Below the pieces are notes generated by a model. The model was not told the origin of the DNA, made no database searches, and worked only from the letters and a program-made list of their open reading frames with translations. A stretch of DNA of 64,000 bases, taken from positions 6,136,501-6,200,500 of the forward strand of contig NC_090698.1 of the NCBI RefSeq assembly GCF_040954835.1, written 5' to 3'. A program made the position numbers and the translations under genes. The first letter of the stretch is position 1. The number at the start of each line of letters is the position of its first letter. Source of the DNA: Lepisosteus oculatus. Lineage: Eukaryota; Chordata; Actinopteri; Semionotiformes; Lepisosteidae. This document shows, piece by piece, positions 21,223-32,305 of the stretch.

Positions 21223-23889
21223 TCTGTCTGTGATACTGTAGTACTGGATACAGAGTACGGTCAGTGGAACAGCCCTGTAATGTATGGAGGAGTGTTACTA
21301 TGTACACATTTATAACAATCTGAATCACTTCAAAATTTTAAAACCGTGTCATCTGACCAGTGCGCGGTGTTCTTGGCTACATCTGGTTTGCGTGAAAGCT
21401 GTCCACAAGTGAGCGCTGCCTCTGCGGTGACAGATTTTGGAAGCGTCTGCATTTCCGTCTGCTGCCTCTGTCACCCTGCGTGCTGTGGAGTTGAGTCGGC
21501 GCCGGCGCCCGCAGGCCCGGAGAGCCGGTGTCGCTCGGGCGGTACAGCAGAGCCGTGTGCCCGTGGGCTCCAGCATGACTGCTCTCCTGGGCTCTCCTGG
21601 CAAACTGCCGTGCGCTGAGAACGGGCTGTTACGAGACTTGTTTCAGTGGAGGCTGATCACGCAGCTGCCCGTGTGAACTAACGGGGCACTTGATGGCGCT
21701 GCCCCATGAGGAAGTGGGGTGCCGGGGGAAGATGGGGCGCTGGTGGGGCTGTGCAGATGCCTTCTGACTCCTTACCCAGTCCCAGGGGAAGCCAGTAAAA
21801 CGTGGACTTGTAAATCATTTTGGTTTTGCTCTCTCTCCGAAAGAGCTGTGGATCTGACATGCCCTCACCTCTAACCCAGTTCCCCTGTCCGAAACCTGGG
21901 AGCGCTGCAGTAATTCAAACCCGTAATTCAAACTCTGAGACAATCAACCGAGAACAACCCAACTGGCCCTCACACCCTGCGTGGTGAATGCCTGGCAGGA
22001 GGTGTGGAGGGTCGCTCCCATAGGCAGAGTTCTTATGGTGGATGCTGCGCTATACAAGTGTAAGCAATTATTATTATATTATTATTAGGAAGAGCTGCTT
22101 GATAAGCACAGATTAGGAGTGTGGGGTGGGGGCGTGGCTGCACACCCAGGGGGCGGGGCAGCACGTTGTGTGGGCGATGGGTGGGGCCTCGCCCGGGGAA
22201 ACACCTGCATTGGCAGCCATGGCAGAGCCCCTAGAGAGAAAGAAAAGGAATAAAATAGAAAAGGAAACAGTCCAAAAAACAAAAACAAAGGCTTCAGAGA
22301 CTGACACAGAGTGAGAACTGTGAGGGATGAAAAAGTGATCAGGCCCAGAAAGACAGAGGGAGGCCATGTGGGAGAAGGAGTGTCAGGGCTCGGACTCCCA
22401 GACACAGGAATGCTGGTGTCTGATAACATTCCACCTCTGCCGGCTCAACATGTTTACAGCTCTCACAGTGGCTGCCCTTCCTGCCTTATCTCTGCAGGGC
22501 AATGGTGCATTCCATCCAGCACGTTCCCAAGCCCTGTGCTGCGCTCTGCTTTCAGCCTGCAGCTCGCCCAGAGCGCAGGTCCCTCCGCACGGCTTCAGAT
22601 CCGTCTTTTATCAGACTCCTCTTCCCCCCGGAGCTCAGGAGGGGTACAGTTACAGATACACCAGACTGACCTTGACTGTTGCACGCATACGCTCACACTC
22701 ACTCCTGCACATGTGCACACTCATTCAGACTCACAAACACGTGTGCACACTCACACCTGTGCTCACGTGCACACTCACTCACACACACACCCACTGCAGG
22801 GACTGGGGAGAGTGGTTACAGGCTCACAGTTTGACACAGCAATCGGGCTGCTGAAGAGAAGAGCCTGAGAGCAGTGGAGAACCCCGATTCCTGCAGCCTC
22901 CCCGTGTCTCTCGGGGGGCGGCCAATCGGGAAAGCAAGTCCTGGGGCTCTTTTTGCAAGATCTCGAAATATCCTGTGAATTTGTTTGACCCATTTTCTGT
23001 GCTGGCTTGCACATTCTCGTGCTCACACCTGCAGACAAAGGAGAAGCATTCAGAGAAGCAGCGGTTTATATTAGCAGCACTGTCAGGCCTGTTCTTCTTG
23101 GGCGAGCTGTTAATCCGTGTCTCATCCTTTTGTGTTTTCCCTTAGTCATCCCACTGTTGGGAATAAGAGCAGAGAGAAAGGGGCTGAGTCAGGCTGCAGG
23201 TGAGAGATACTCAGCCTGCAAACATGATGACCTTGCCCTCCAGGCAAACACGGTTCAGCTGTGTGCTGTGATCCCTTGTGAAGACGACACCCCCCTCCCC
23301 GCCCTTCCCTTGCCTTTGCAGAACTGAACGCTGCTGAGTAAGGCTGATCTGAAAGCAGGGCTGTGGAACGGGAGGGGGAGGGGGTGCAGGTGACAGGGCA
23401 GGAGGAGAGGAAGAGTGAGGAAGAGGAGGCGAGCAGGCCACCAGCGAGAGAGGTCACAGAGGGGCAGAGGGCAGGAGTCCGGGGTGAGAAAGTCGAGGGG
23501 GGGGTACGGAGAGAGGGAGTGCAGGCTGCTGGGAGCGCGAGACAGAGGGAAGGAGCGAGGGAGGGAGAGTGACTGAGCTGGGAGGAAGGGAGAAACTGGG
23601 AGCGAGGTGGAGGGAGGAGGAGGCTGAGGGGCGCAGTTACCGAAACAGGAATACACCCTGCCTCCTTCTCCCAGTGAAACTGCACAGACCACAGCCCTTC
23701 TCTCTCTCTCCTGGGAAGCCTGTCTGCGCAGCAGCTGTCTAGAAGAGAAATGCACTTTCTTCTCCCACTGCAGTACCTGCTGCTCTGTGGGTTATAGGCT
23801 ATAGTGTACATCACCTGCTGTTTCCCTTACTTCACTCTCACTAATGTTAAGCCTGTAATTATACCACTGTTTTGTACTCTATTTATATT
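21223..23889. other. ppp1r13l intron 1 between the two 45-bp blocks
   Basis: Contains a short SINE tail (22035-22090), a CACACTCA-rich stretch (22680-22790) and a purine-rich stretch (23360-23640). No exon could be supported. The several overlapping open frames are low-complexity. Confidence 0.4.
22035..22090 (+). repeat. 5S-derived SINE tail remnant
   Basis: GCGCTATACAAGTGTAAGCA followed by (ATT)n. Confidence 0.6.
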
Positions 23890-25425
23890 TGTATTTCATA
23901 CTCTAACCCTGTAGTCCAGAGATCACTGGTCCAGTCTGTGTCCTATTGTAACCCTACAGTCCAGAGATCACTGGTCCAGTCTGTGTCCTATTGTACCCCT
24001 ACAGTCCAGAGATCACTGGTCCAGTCTGTGTCCTATTGTAACCCTACAGTCCAGAGATCACTGGTCCAGTCTGTGTCCTATTGTAACCCTACAGTCCAGA
24101 GATCACTGGTCCAGACTGTGTCATATCCCTACAGTCCAGAGATCACTGGTCCAGTCTGTGTCCTATTGTACCCCTACAGTCCAGAGATCACTGGTCCAGT
24201 CTGTGTCCTATTGTACCCCTACAGTCCAGAGATCACTGGTCCAGTCTGTGTCCTATTGTAACCCTACAGTCCAGAGATCACTGGTCCAGACTGTGTCATA
24301 TCCCTACAGTCCAGAGATCACTGGTCCAGTCTGTGTCCTATTGTAACCCTACAGTCCAGAGATCACTGGTTCAGTCTGTGTCATATTGTAGCCCTACAGT
24401 CCAGAGATCACTGGTCCAGTCTGTGTCCTATTGTAACCCTACAGTCCAGAGATCACTGGTCCAGTCTGTGTCCTATTGTAACCCTACAGTCCAGAGATCA
24501 CTGGTCCAGTCTGTGTCCTATTGTAACCCTACAGTCCAGAGATCACTGGTCCAGTCTGTGTCCTATTGTAACCCTACAGTCCAGAGATCACTGGTCCAGT
24601 CTGTGTCCTATTGTAACCCTACAGTCCAGAGATCACTGGTCCAGTCTGTGTCCTATTGTAACCCTACAGTCCAGAGATCACTGGCCCAGTCTGTGTCCTA
24701 TTGTAACCCTACAGTCCAGAGATCACTGGCCCAGTCTGTGTCATATTGTAACCCTACAGTCCAGAGATCACTGGCCCAGTCTGTGTCATATTGTAACCCT
24801 ACAGTCCAGAGATCACTGGTTCAGTCTGTGTCATATTGTAGCCCTACAGTCCAGAGATCACTGGTCCAGTCTGTGTCCTATTGTAACCCTACAGTCCAGA
24901 GATCACTGGTCCAGTCTGTGTCCTATTGTAACCCTACAGTCCAGAGATCACTGGTCCAGTCTGTGTCCTATTGTAACCCTACAGTCCAGAGATCACTGGT
25001 CCAGTCTGTGTCCTATTGTAACCCTACAGTCCAGAGATCACTGGTCCAGTCTGTGTCCTATTGTAACCCTACAGTCCAGAGATCACTGGTCCAGTCTGTG
25101 TCCTATTGTAACCCTACAGTCCAGAGATCACTGGTCCAGTCTGTGTCATATTGTAGCCCTACAGTCCAGAGATCACTGGTCCAGTCTGTGTCATATTGTA
25201 GCCCTACAGTCCAGAGATCACTGGTCCAGTCTGTGTCATATTGTAGCCCTACAGTCCAGAGATCACTGGTCCAGTTTGTGTCCTATTGTAACCCTACAGT
25301 CCAGAGATCACTGGCCCAGTCTGTGTCATATTGTAACCCTACAGTCCAGTGATCACTGGTCCTGTCTGTGTCCTATTGTAACTCTATAGTCTAGAGATTG
25401 CTAGTCCAGTCTGGGCTGTGTGGTA
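23890..25425. repeat. 45-bp minisatellite, large block
   Basis: About 33-34 copies of the unit described at 20985. A few units are shortened (for example CATATCCCTACAG near 24121 and 24298). Because 45 is divisible by 3, one frame stays open for 339 codons (repeating SYCNPTVQRSLVQSV). This is a repeat artefact, not a protein. Confidence 0.95.
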
Positions 25426-26244
25426 TTGTAAGACTATAGCCGTGACTTCTTTTCACAGTTGAACAATCATTGGTTAAGGCTCATGTGTGCTGGCTTTTGA
25501 GGCTAGAATTTCCTATTCTCTTTTTTCGAAATTCAAGTAAGGGGCTGTGCTCCTAACTTCAGACGTAATGAGCGCTCCCGTGCTCCGGAGTGTGGGAACA
25601 CAAGCTGCCGTCTCTGCGTGAGCACACGCACACGCACACGCACACGCACATGCAGGTGTGTTGTGCTCCGTGCCAGCCCTGCCAGGGCAGGAAGAGCACT
25701 GCCTGTTCAGACTCGAGAAGAAGGCAGTTCTCTGGAACCACGAAAATCCTGTTTTCCCACAAAGAGAGTCGGCGCTGGGCTGGCCGATTTGATCTCCCCC
25801 ACCCCTGCGCTCTACCTTCAAACCCTGCCTCAGGAGTCACATGAGGGCAAAGCGGGACCACCTGCTGAAACCTGTTCAGCTGCTCCTAGCAGAAGCAGCT
25901 AAACAACACGGAGAAGCTGCAAGACCTGTGTTACTGTCTCTGCCCTGGCCGTTCCAATGCAAGTCGGCATTCTGTAGTTTCGGGGTTGGAAATTTCAACT
26001 TTAAAAATGGAGCGCAGCTATGAATACAATTACGATCTGTTCACAGATGGAGAGAGTTACCTCCTGCAAAAATAGTACTGGGGTTACAGCTAGTAATAAT
26101 AATATTAAATATATTATATTATTAATATACATATAATATTAATACAATTTCCTGCATTAGGAATGATCTTTTTGCATACCCCAGCTTGCTCTCCATGAGA
26201 CACACAGACACACAGACAGGGAGAGAGCCTGGGGTCAGAGCGCA
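25426..26244. other. ppp1r13l intron 1, no gene seen
   Basis: Includes a short CACACG repeat (25622-25652) and an AT-rich stretch (26095-26150). Nothing else supported. Confidence 0.4.
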
Positions 26245-26397
26245 GGGTCAGCCATTGTACAGCGCCCCTGGAGCAGTTGGGGTTAAGGGTCTCGCTCAGG
26301 AGCCCAACGGAGTAGGATTCCTCTGCCGGCTGCGGGTTTTGAACCAGCAACCTTCCAGCCACAGATCCTTAGCCACAGAGCCACCGCTCCGCCCCAA
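26245..26397 (-). repeat. tRNA-derived SINE
   Basis: On the reverse strand the element starts GGGGCGGAGCGGTGGCTCTG (box A-like TGGCTCTGTGG) and has a box B-like GGTTCAAAACC, followed by a body containing GAGACCCTTAACCCC. Known tRNA-head SINEs in fish have this layout. It is not a functional tRNA because no cloverleaf is preserved. Confidence 0.6.
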
Positions 26398-26463
26398 GGG
26401 GTTTGATCATATGGGGCTCAGTGGCAACCCTGCATTTCGGGTTATAAATAGCACTTAGTGAGA

Positions 26464-26481
26464 CTGCCCCCTGCTGGCTGG
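26464..26481 (-). promoter_or_regulatory. CTCF-like motif upstream of ppp1r13l coding exon 1
   Basis: The reverse strand reads CCAGCCAGCAGGGGGCAG, containing the full core CCAGCAGGGGGCAG. It lies 154 bases before the acceptor at 26633-26634. Confidence 0.5.
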
Positions 26482-26692
26482 TAGCGTGCTGGTGCACAGA
26501 GGATGGAGTGAATGGGGACATGAGCCAGAAACGTCACCCTCTCTTATAGTAGTCATCGGGGCAGACTTATCGATTAGACTGGAAAAAAAATAAGGGCCAA
26601 TTAATTGAGCATTTTTTCTTTTTTTCTGGTCCAGGTCTCTAATCCCTGAGCAAGAGTGCCTAGTTAAAGGATCTCTTGACAAAGCCGCAACC

Positions 26693-26726
26693 ATGAATCC
26701 AGTCAACTTCAGCAGCAGTAACTTCC
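26693..26726 (+). CDS. ppp1r13l: ppp1r13l coding exon 1
   Basis: The exon begins at 26635 after a good pyrimidine tract and CCAG. The ATG at 26693 is in CAACCATGA context and gives MNPVNFSSSNF plus one base, then GTGAGT. It joins in frame to FLDKM, which matches the iASPP N-terminal FLDM region. Confidence 0.85.
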
Positions 26727-26974
26727 GTGAGTACAGAACCTCTGGCAGTTTTGGGACTGTCCCGAACTCTCACAAAGCTTTGGATAATTGTGTGCTCTTC
26801 TACAGGGTATTGGGACATGGAGACTGCTGCTAAGCCACTGTAGCTACTGCTGCTGTATACAGTCTGAGTCTGTGCAGCTGTGTGTGTCTGCAGCTGTTTC
26901 CTGTTTCCCACGAGCTACCTGTCTGTGGGTCTGTACACCAGTGGGTGACTGACGGTCTTTGTGTCTATCCATAG

Positions 26975-27078
26975 TGGACAAAATGACCAGCGATCTCAAC
27001 GCCTCTCTGGCAACAGCAGACGAGCTGTCGAAGGAGTTTGACAGCCTGTTTCAGGAGGTTGCCAAGCCCAGTAAAGAG
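26975..27078 (+). CDS. ppp1r13l: ppp1r13l coding exon 2
   Basis: Residues 12-46, LDKMTSDLNASLATADELSK onward. The helical N-terminal segment is shared with human iASPP. Donor GTACAC, phase 0. Confidence 0.88.
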
Positions 27079-27309
27079 GTACACACACTAAACACACTGT
27101 ATATTATACACAACACACTGTGCTCTCTTTACATATGTTGTATTATATACACAGTACTTCACATAATGCACACACTATACTATCGAATACACATACTGTA
27201 CTATGTACACATTACACAACTGTGTATAATATAGTACACATGCTGTGCTTTCTAACACAGTATTATATACATGGTGCTGCACACACTGTGCTTTCAAGTT
27301 TCACGTAGG

Positions 27310-27490
27310 TAGCTACATCAGTATTCACAGGCTGCAAAGGAACAGGTAAATGTTTAATCTATGCTGAAGGGAAAAGAAAAGAGAATATTTTGGCTGTGGA
27401 GCCTTCTTCAGTTGTGAAGAAGCCTGAAGAACATCTGAAGAAGGCTCCACAGCCAAAATCTTCTGTCTCTTTTCTTTTCCTTTCAGTATT
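27310..27490. repeat. fold-back element, copy 5 (in ppp1r13l intron 2)
   Basis: Left arm CAGGCTGCAAAGGAACAGGT...TTTTGGCTGTGGAGCCTTC and right arm GAAGGCTCCACAGCCAAAAT...CTTTTCCTTTCAG. Confidence 0.8.
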
Positions 27491-27865
27491 GTATATAGCA
27501 CACACAATAATCTTATTCTCTGCACTTGCCATATTACATGCAGAGTACACACATGGTATAATATACATCTGTCCAGCACATTCTTGGCTGTCCAGTTCAC
27601 ATGGTACTGAAGTGCCCCTGCTTAGGAGTTTCACATACAACAGACAGTATTGCACTATATATATTATACATAGTATAGTATAAGGGCACTACTATACATA
27701 GTATAGTACATATTCTACTATATACTATATAACAGTATATGTACTATTACACAGCCCACCTCGGTCAACAGTCCTTGTCCACTATTGCAAGTTACATGCG
27801 GAACGGACCTGCTGTTGCTCATGTGGTCACTTCCTTGCCTTACTTTGCCCATTGTTGTGCCTCAG

Positions 27866-28529
27866 AGCTCTAATTCCAGTCAGCAGTCCAGGTCGGAGAC
27901 CCCCAAGAAGGAACAGAACACCAGTGCTCCCAGTTCCTCAGCGGGAATGGGGCGTAACACCTGGGATAACAAGGAGGCTTCCCAGTCGCTGCCATACAGC
28001 TCCAGCGCCGTGGAATCTGGGAGTAGTGCCTCCTACAGGTCGCTGGACTTGGCGTCAGGAAGCAACAAGTTTGACCCCCCCAGCATGTCCTCCTCCCTCT
28101 ACTCCCGGCAGTTCACACCCCCAATGAGTAAAAAAACCTTCTCCTCCCTCCCCCCGACTTTTGACTCCACATACTCTGGTGGCCAGCTGACCCCCCCGAA
28201 CCAATCCCCACGCACCCAGCGGTGCCACTCCCCTTCCAGGATGATGCAATACAGCAGCGGCCAATCCGCTGTAGGCAGCCTGAGCCAGCAGGAGCGCAGC
28301 CCCTCCCCCCAGACGTCAGTGAGCTCCGAGCCCGGCCTCTCGCCCTTCGACCAGTCCAAGCACTTGCGGAGGGGGCCCTCCCCTTCCCGGTCCACCACAG
28401 CGATGCCGCAGTATGAGTCCGGCCCCAGGGGGTGGGGCATGGGCGGGACAATGGACAGGAACTCCGCCTCCCGACCAATCGGTGGGAACCACATCTCCCA
28501 CACCCTGCCTCGCAACATGAGGATATCAG
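27866..28529 (+). CDS. ppp1r13l: ppp1r13l coding exon 3 (Ser/Pro linker)
   Basis: Residues 47-267 plus one base. Low-complexity Ser/Pro/Gln-rich segment with recurring SPSP, PPSM and SLSQQERSPSPQ motifs, a likely phosphorylation-rich disordered region. Acceptor CCTCAG, donor GTAAGG. Confidence 0.92.
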
Positions 28530-28674
28530 GTAAGGACCCAGACTGCCGCGAGTGTAGAGCACACCAGCGGTTTCGCGCTGTGGAGAGCGGAAGGGTGCAG
28601 GGCAGCGTCGGTGTGTACTGGAATGCGGCGCAGTTCACCCATGAGGATCAGGTACACGTTTCTCTTTCTCTCAG

Positions 28675-28767
28675 ACGACGGCGTGCAGAGACAGAGGCCG
28701 CCAGCTCAGTGGAACGAGTCCAACCTGGACGTGCCGGTCGAGCGGAAACCACAGCAGCCTTACGACA
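28675..28767 (+). CDS. ppp1r13l: ppp1r13l coding exon 4
   Basis: Residues 268-298, with RPPAQWNESNLDVP matching the conserved WNES block of iASPP. Donor GTGAGT. Confidence 0.92.
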
Positions 28768-28902
28768 GTGAGTAGGAAGTAGTGCTGCTGCTGTCTGCCT
28801 CTGCCCTCAGTCTCTGCCCTCTGCCCTCTGCCCTCTGCCCTCTGCCTCTGCCTCTGCCTCTGTCTCTGTCTCTGCCCTCATTCCTCTGCTGCTGTGTTTC
28901 AG

Positions 28903-28985
28903 GGGCGGACTGGGTGAGGCCCTCAGTGGCCCCGGGCAACTGGAGAGAGTCCAACCTTGATGCACCCCCACCCTTGGCCATGAAG
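28903..28985 (+). CDS. ppp1r13l: ppp1r13l coding exon 5
   Basis: Residues 299-326, RADWVRPSVAPGNWRESNLD onward. WRES matches a second conserved block of the family. Preceded by a (CTCTGC)n-rich intron at 28797-28880. Confidence 0.9.
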
Positions 28986-29105
28986 GTGAGTCCTTCTGTG
29001 ACTCCTGCCTCCGTCTGTGGAGGGGCTCGCTGCTCTCACCCCGAATGGAGTGGTCCATTGGTCCGTTGCTTTTTAATCCCTCCCCTCCTCTCTCTCTTCC
29101 TGCAG

Positions 29106-29448
29106 GACGGACAGACTCCCTCTCTGCCGCAATTCTCCTCCCTTCCCAGGAACATCCACCTCTCCCTTCCCTCGGAGCGTCCTGGCGAGGGGAAGCCCCT
29201 GCAGTCCCCCAAGCCCCGCACCCCCTCTCCCTACGCCCCCCAGCCCATCATCAACCGCATCCCCATGCCCCCCTCCACGCCCCAGAGACCCCTGCGGCGC
29301 CCCATCCCCCTGTCCGTCATCATGCAACTGCAGTACCCACACCCACGGGGGGGCGGCCTCACGATGTACCCCAGGACGCAGCCGGGCCAGGGCCAGTTCC
29401 TGCCACCCCCCAGGCCCGAGCAGAGACCCCTCGCTTTCTACGAAGGAG
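29106..29448 (+). CDS. ppp1r13l: ppp1r13l coding exon 6
   Basis: Residues 327-440 plus one base. Contains LPRNIHLSLP and the RIPMPPSTPQRPLRRPIPLS block conserved in iASPP. Donor GTAGGC. Confidence 0.93.
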
Positions 29449-29537
29449 GTAGGCAGCAAAAGGAAACTGTGTATGTTTCCCTCCACTGTTCTGTGTATGG
29501 GGGGGGGGGCCCAGTTCATTTCATGAGCAGAAAAAAA

Positions 29538-29556
29538 CAGCGCCCCCTGCTGGTGG
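29538..29556 (-). promoter_or_regulatory. CTCF-like motif in ppp1r13l intron 6
   Basis: The reverse strand reads CCACCAGCAGGGGGCGCTG, an excellent match to the CTCF core. Confidence 0.5.
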
Positions 29557-29784
29557 GGTGTTTATCTGGGGGCATGGGTTTTTCTGCTCATGGACTGGAC
29601 TGTGTAGGGTAGTGGGGGGAGGTCACACATGATCCCGATGGACGTCTGCCCCCACGCCTTTAAAAGAAGGCGGTTCAAATAGAAAAATCACTGATCGTCG
29701 CTTTTCTAATATAGCGCCCTTCAAGGATGAGAACTAACAGCAGTGAAGGGGGGCATTCTCCATCCAAACTGACCCCCTCCGCCC

Positions 29785-31135
29785 ACAAATCAAGTTCAAG
29801 TTTATTGTCATTACACTCATATACATGGTATATGGTATAACGAAATGCTATTTAGCTAGCTCTCGGACATAAGTAGTACAAAGAGAAAAAACAACAACAA
29901 CAATACAATTGTGTAGCAAAAGAAAGACAGAGACAACAGGCAGTGTGCAAAAAAACAACAACAGGCAATGTGCAAAACAACAAAAAGGTAACAGGTTATG
30001 TACAAAAATATGCATCAACAGAATAAAATAAAGGGATAGAAATTATGGGGAGTGAGCTTTTGACATGTATGGTAGAGGTAGATTTTCAATGTGTGTTTGG
30101 GTTTTTGGTAAGAAAGAAAGGAAGAAGGCACTGTGAGGTTCAGATCATAGGTGAGAGGTGAGGTGAGAGTGAGAGAGGCTGGGAGTTTAACAGTTTGATA
30201 GTGCGGGGGTAAAAACTGTCTCTGAGTCTGGTAGTCCGGGCCCGAATGCTCCGGTACCCTTTTCCAGATGGTAGCAGATCGTAAAGTCTGTAGCTGGGGT
30301 GTGTGGGGTCTTTGATTATGCTTAGAGCTTTCCTCAAGCACCGTCTGTCATAAATGTCCTGGATAGATGGGAGGGTAACCCCAGTGATGGACTGGGCAGT
30401 TTTCACCACCCGCTGTGGGGCTTTGCGGTCAGCAGCACTGCCGTTGCCATAGCACACTGTGATGCAGCCTGTCAGTGTGCTTTCTGTAGTGCATCTGTAA
30501 AAGTTAGTGAGGATCTGGGGACATATCTTAGCCTTCTTCAACCGTCTTAGGAAGTACAGGCGCTGTTGCGCTTTCTTGATCAGACAGGTGGTGTTGAGAG
30601 ACCAGGTGAGGTCCTCGGTGATATGGACACCAAGGAATTTAAAGTTACTGACCCTTTCCACTTCAGTCCCGTTGATGTGGATAGGGGCATGTCCGGTTTG
30701 CAGTTTCGTGAAATCAACGATCAGCTCCTTGGTTTTGCTGACGTTGAGGGTGAGGTTGTTGTCATCACACCATGTTGTTAGGAGATTGACCTCCTCCCTG
30801 TAGGCCCTCTCATCGTTGTCTGTGATCAGACCTACAACTGTGGTGTCATCGGCAAACTTGATGATGGAGTTGGTGTTGTGTTTGGCCTTACAGTCGTGGG
30901 TGTAGAGGGAGTAGAGCAATGGACTAAGCACACACCCCTGGGGGACCCCAGTGTTCAGAGTCAGTGCCGGAGGTGTGGTTTCCAAGCCTGACAGCCTGAA
31001 GTCTGCTTGTCAGAAAGTCCCGAATCCAGTTGCAGAGGGTGGTGATGCCCCCTGTGCCGAATCCACAAGCGTGGCAGGAATACGATGATAGATGATCTCG
31101 GTCGTGCAGACAGTCACGCCTGTTAAATACCTTCG
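29785..31135 (-). mobile_element. L2/CR1-like LINE, 5'-truncated and frameshifted
   Basis: Reverse-strand LINE in ppp1r13l intron 6. The 3' UTR end reads CAAGTTTATTGTCATTACAC on the plus strand. The RT frame at 30140-30985 has GVPQGCVLSPLLYSLYTHDC, FADDTTVVGLI and a C-terminus with SIQDIYDRRCLRKALSI. Upstream, LCNWIRDFLTSRLQAVRLGN is in another frame, so there is a frameshift near 30965-30985. The FADD catalytic motif is kept, but the copy is dead. Confidence 0.85.
30140..30985 (-). pseudogene. L2/CR1-like reverse transcriptase fragment
   Basis: 281 open codons covering RT motifs from B (TGVPQGCVLSP) and C (FADDT) to the C-terminal end. The N-terminal half is missing. Confidence 0.85.
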
Positions 31136-31318
31136 CCCTTGGCCTGTGACTGCAGGCCAGTCCCCCCGCCGGAGCTGGGTCCAGTCGCGGACTGTCCTCT
31201 CCCTTCAGGATCGGCTCCGGTGTGCAGGACAGGGCCTCTTCTGCTTCTCGGTCCAGCGCTGGAGTTTCCTTCCTGTCCAGCTTCAAGTTCTCTCCCTCTC
31301 TCTGTGTTTCTGGGACAG

Positions 31319-31908
31319 CGCCGCACCCCGATGACGACCTGGAACCCGAGCTGGTCAGCACTCCCTGGGAGAGAAGTGAGACGGGGCCTGGGACCGGAAC
31401 CGGGCCTGGGACAGGGGCGGGGGCCGGGACCGGGCCTGGGACAGGGGCGGGGGCCGGAACCGGGCCTGAGACAGGGGCTGCTACCAGGACCGGGCCTGGG
31501 ACTGGGACCAGGGGTGGGTCGGAGCCGGAGGTGCAGAAGGAGAGAGACCCGGAAGAGGTCCCCCGGCCCCTCAGCCCGACCCGGCTCCAGCCGGTCGTGG
31601 TCCCGGAGAGCGAGGACATCCCGGACCGCAGGGAGATGCTGCGGATCCTGGGGGAGATCCCGCGGGCCCTGAAGAAGCGGGGCTCCCTGGACCCGTCGCA
31701 GCCCCTGCCCAAGCTGCCCCCCGTCCCCACCAACCAGTACAAGCAGATCATCAGCAAGCTGTTCCGGCGCGGGGCCGCGCGCCGCCCGGCCGAGAGGGGC
31801 GAGCCCGCCAGCGACGGCAGCAGCTCCTCGGAGGGCGAGGAGCCCCCCCTGCAGCCGGCCGCCGCGGAGACGCCCACGCCGGCCCCCCAGCCGGCGCCCC
31901 AGGCCAAG
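31319..31908 (+). CDS. ppp1r13l: ppp1r13l coding exon 7
   Basis: Residues 441-637. Begins APHPDDDLEPELVSTPWERS. A Gly/Thr/Pro tandem stretch (about 31377-31512) follows, then RPLSPTRLQP, EIPRALKKRGS and YKQIISKLFRRG, which match human iASPP. Donor GTGAGA. The GPGTG-type expansion is absent from human. Confidence 0.93.
31377..31512 (+). repeat. coding minisatellite in ppp1r13l exon 7
   Basis: Tandem units of about 18-30 bases such as GGGACCGGGCCTGGGACAGG and GGCGGGGGCC encode repeated GPGTG and AGAGT blocks in frame. No stops and no frame break. Confidence 0.85.
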
Positions 31909-32029
31909 GTGAGAGGGGGTGCACATGGCTGACTGTCACCCCTCCCTCCTTCTCGAAACCTCCATCCTTCTGCTTCTCTTCCCCCTCAGATACATCTGTT
32001 CTTCATATTCGCTACTTCCCCTGCCTGCT

Positions 32030-32174
32030 CCCAGCACTCTCTCTCTCAGTGCAGTGTTAATGTACTGGAGTGTCCAGTCAGTGTGTCTGTATTAACCCCT
32101 CTCTCTCTCAGTGCAGTGTTAATGTACTGGAGTGTCCAGTCAGTGTGTCTGTATGAACCCCTCTCTCTCTCTCT
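32030..32174. repeat. 62-bp minisatellite, part left of the Tx1-type insertion
   Basis: Two and a half units of the array that continues at 37908 (CTCTCTCTCTCAGTGCAGTG, TTAATGTACTGGAGTGTCCA, GTCAGTGTGTCTGTATGAAC). It ends in an expanded CT tract, where the retrotransposon begins. Confidence 0.95.
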
Positions 32175-32305
32175 GTGTGTTTCTCGCGAGACTGAGTGAG
32201 TGAGTGGGCGGAGCTTCGGTGGGTTTGATCGTGTGGCGGTGTTTTCTTCACTGGGTTTGTGTTTTTCTGTCTTTTTTGGGGAAAAGCGGGGTTTATTTTC
32301 TCATC

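Noticed and set aside
23146-23814. Overlapping reverse-strand Ser/Pro/Leu-rich frames of up to 222 codons
   Set aside because: Complement of a purine-rich intronic stretch, with no recognisable domain or splice context.
24333-25352. 339-codon frame of 15-residue repeats that looks like a repetitive protein
   Set aside because: A 45-bp tandem repeat within an intron. There is no splice or start context, and unit variants change residues without selection signs.
26245-26397. tRNA gene
   Set aside because: A and B boxes are recognisable, but no cloverleaf or anticodon stem is preserved. It is a SINE head.
31123-31926. Reverse-strand frames antisense to ppp1r13l exon 7
   Set aside because: High GC of the coding repeat removes stops. 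Only the 31000-31090 end is meaningful, as part of the L2-like LINE in another frame.
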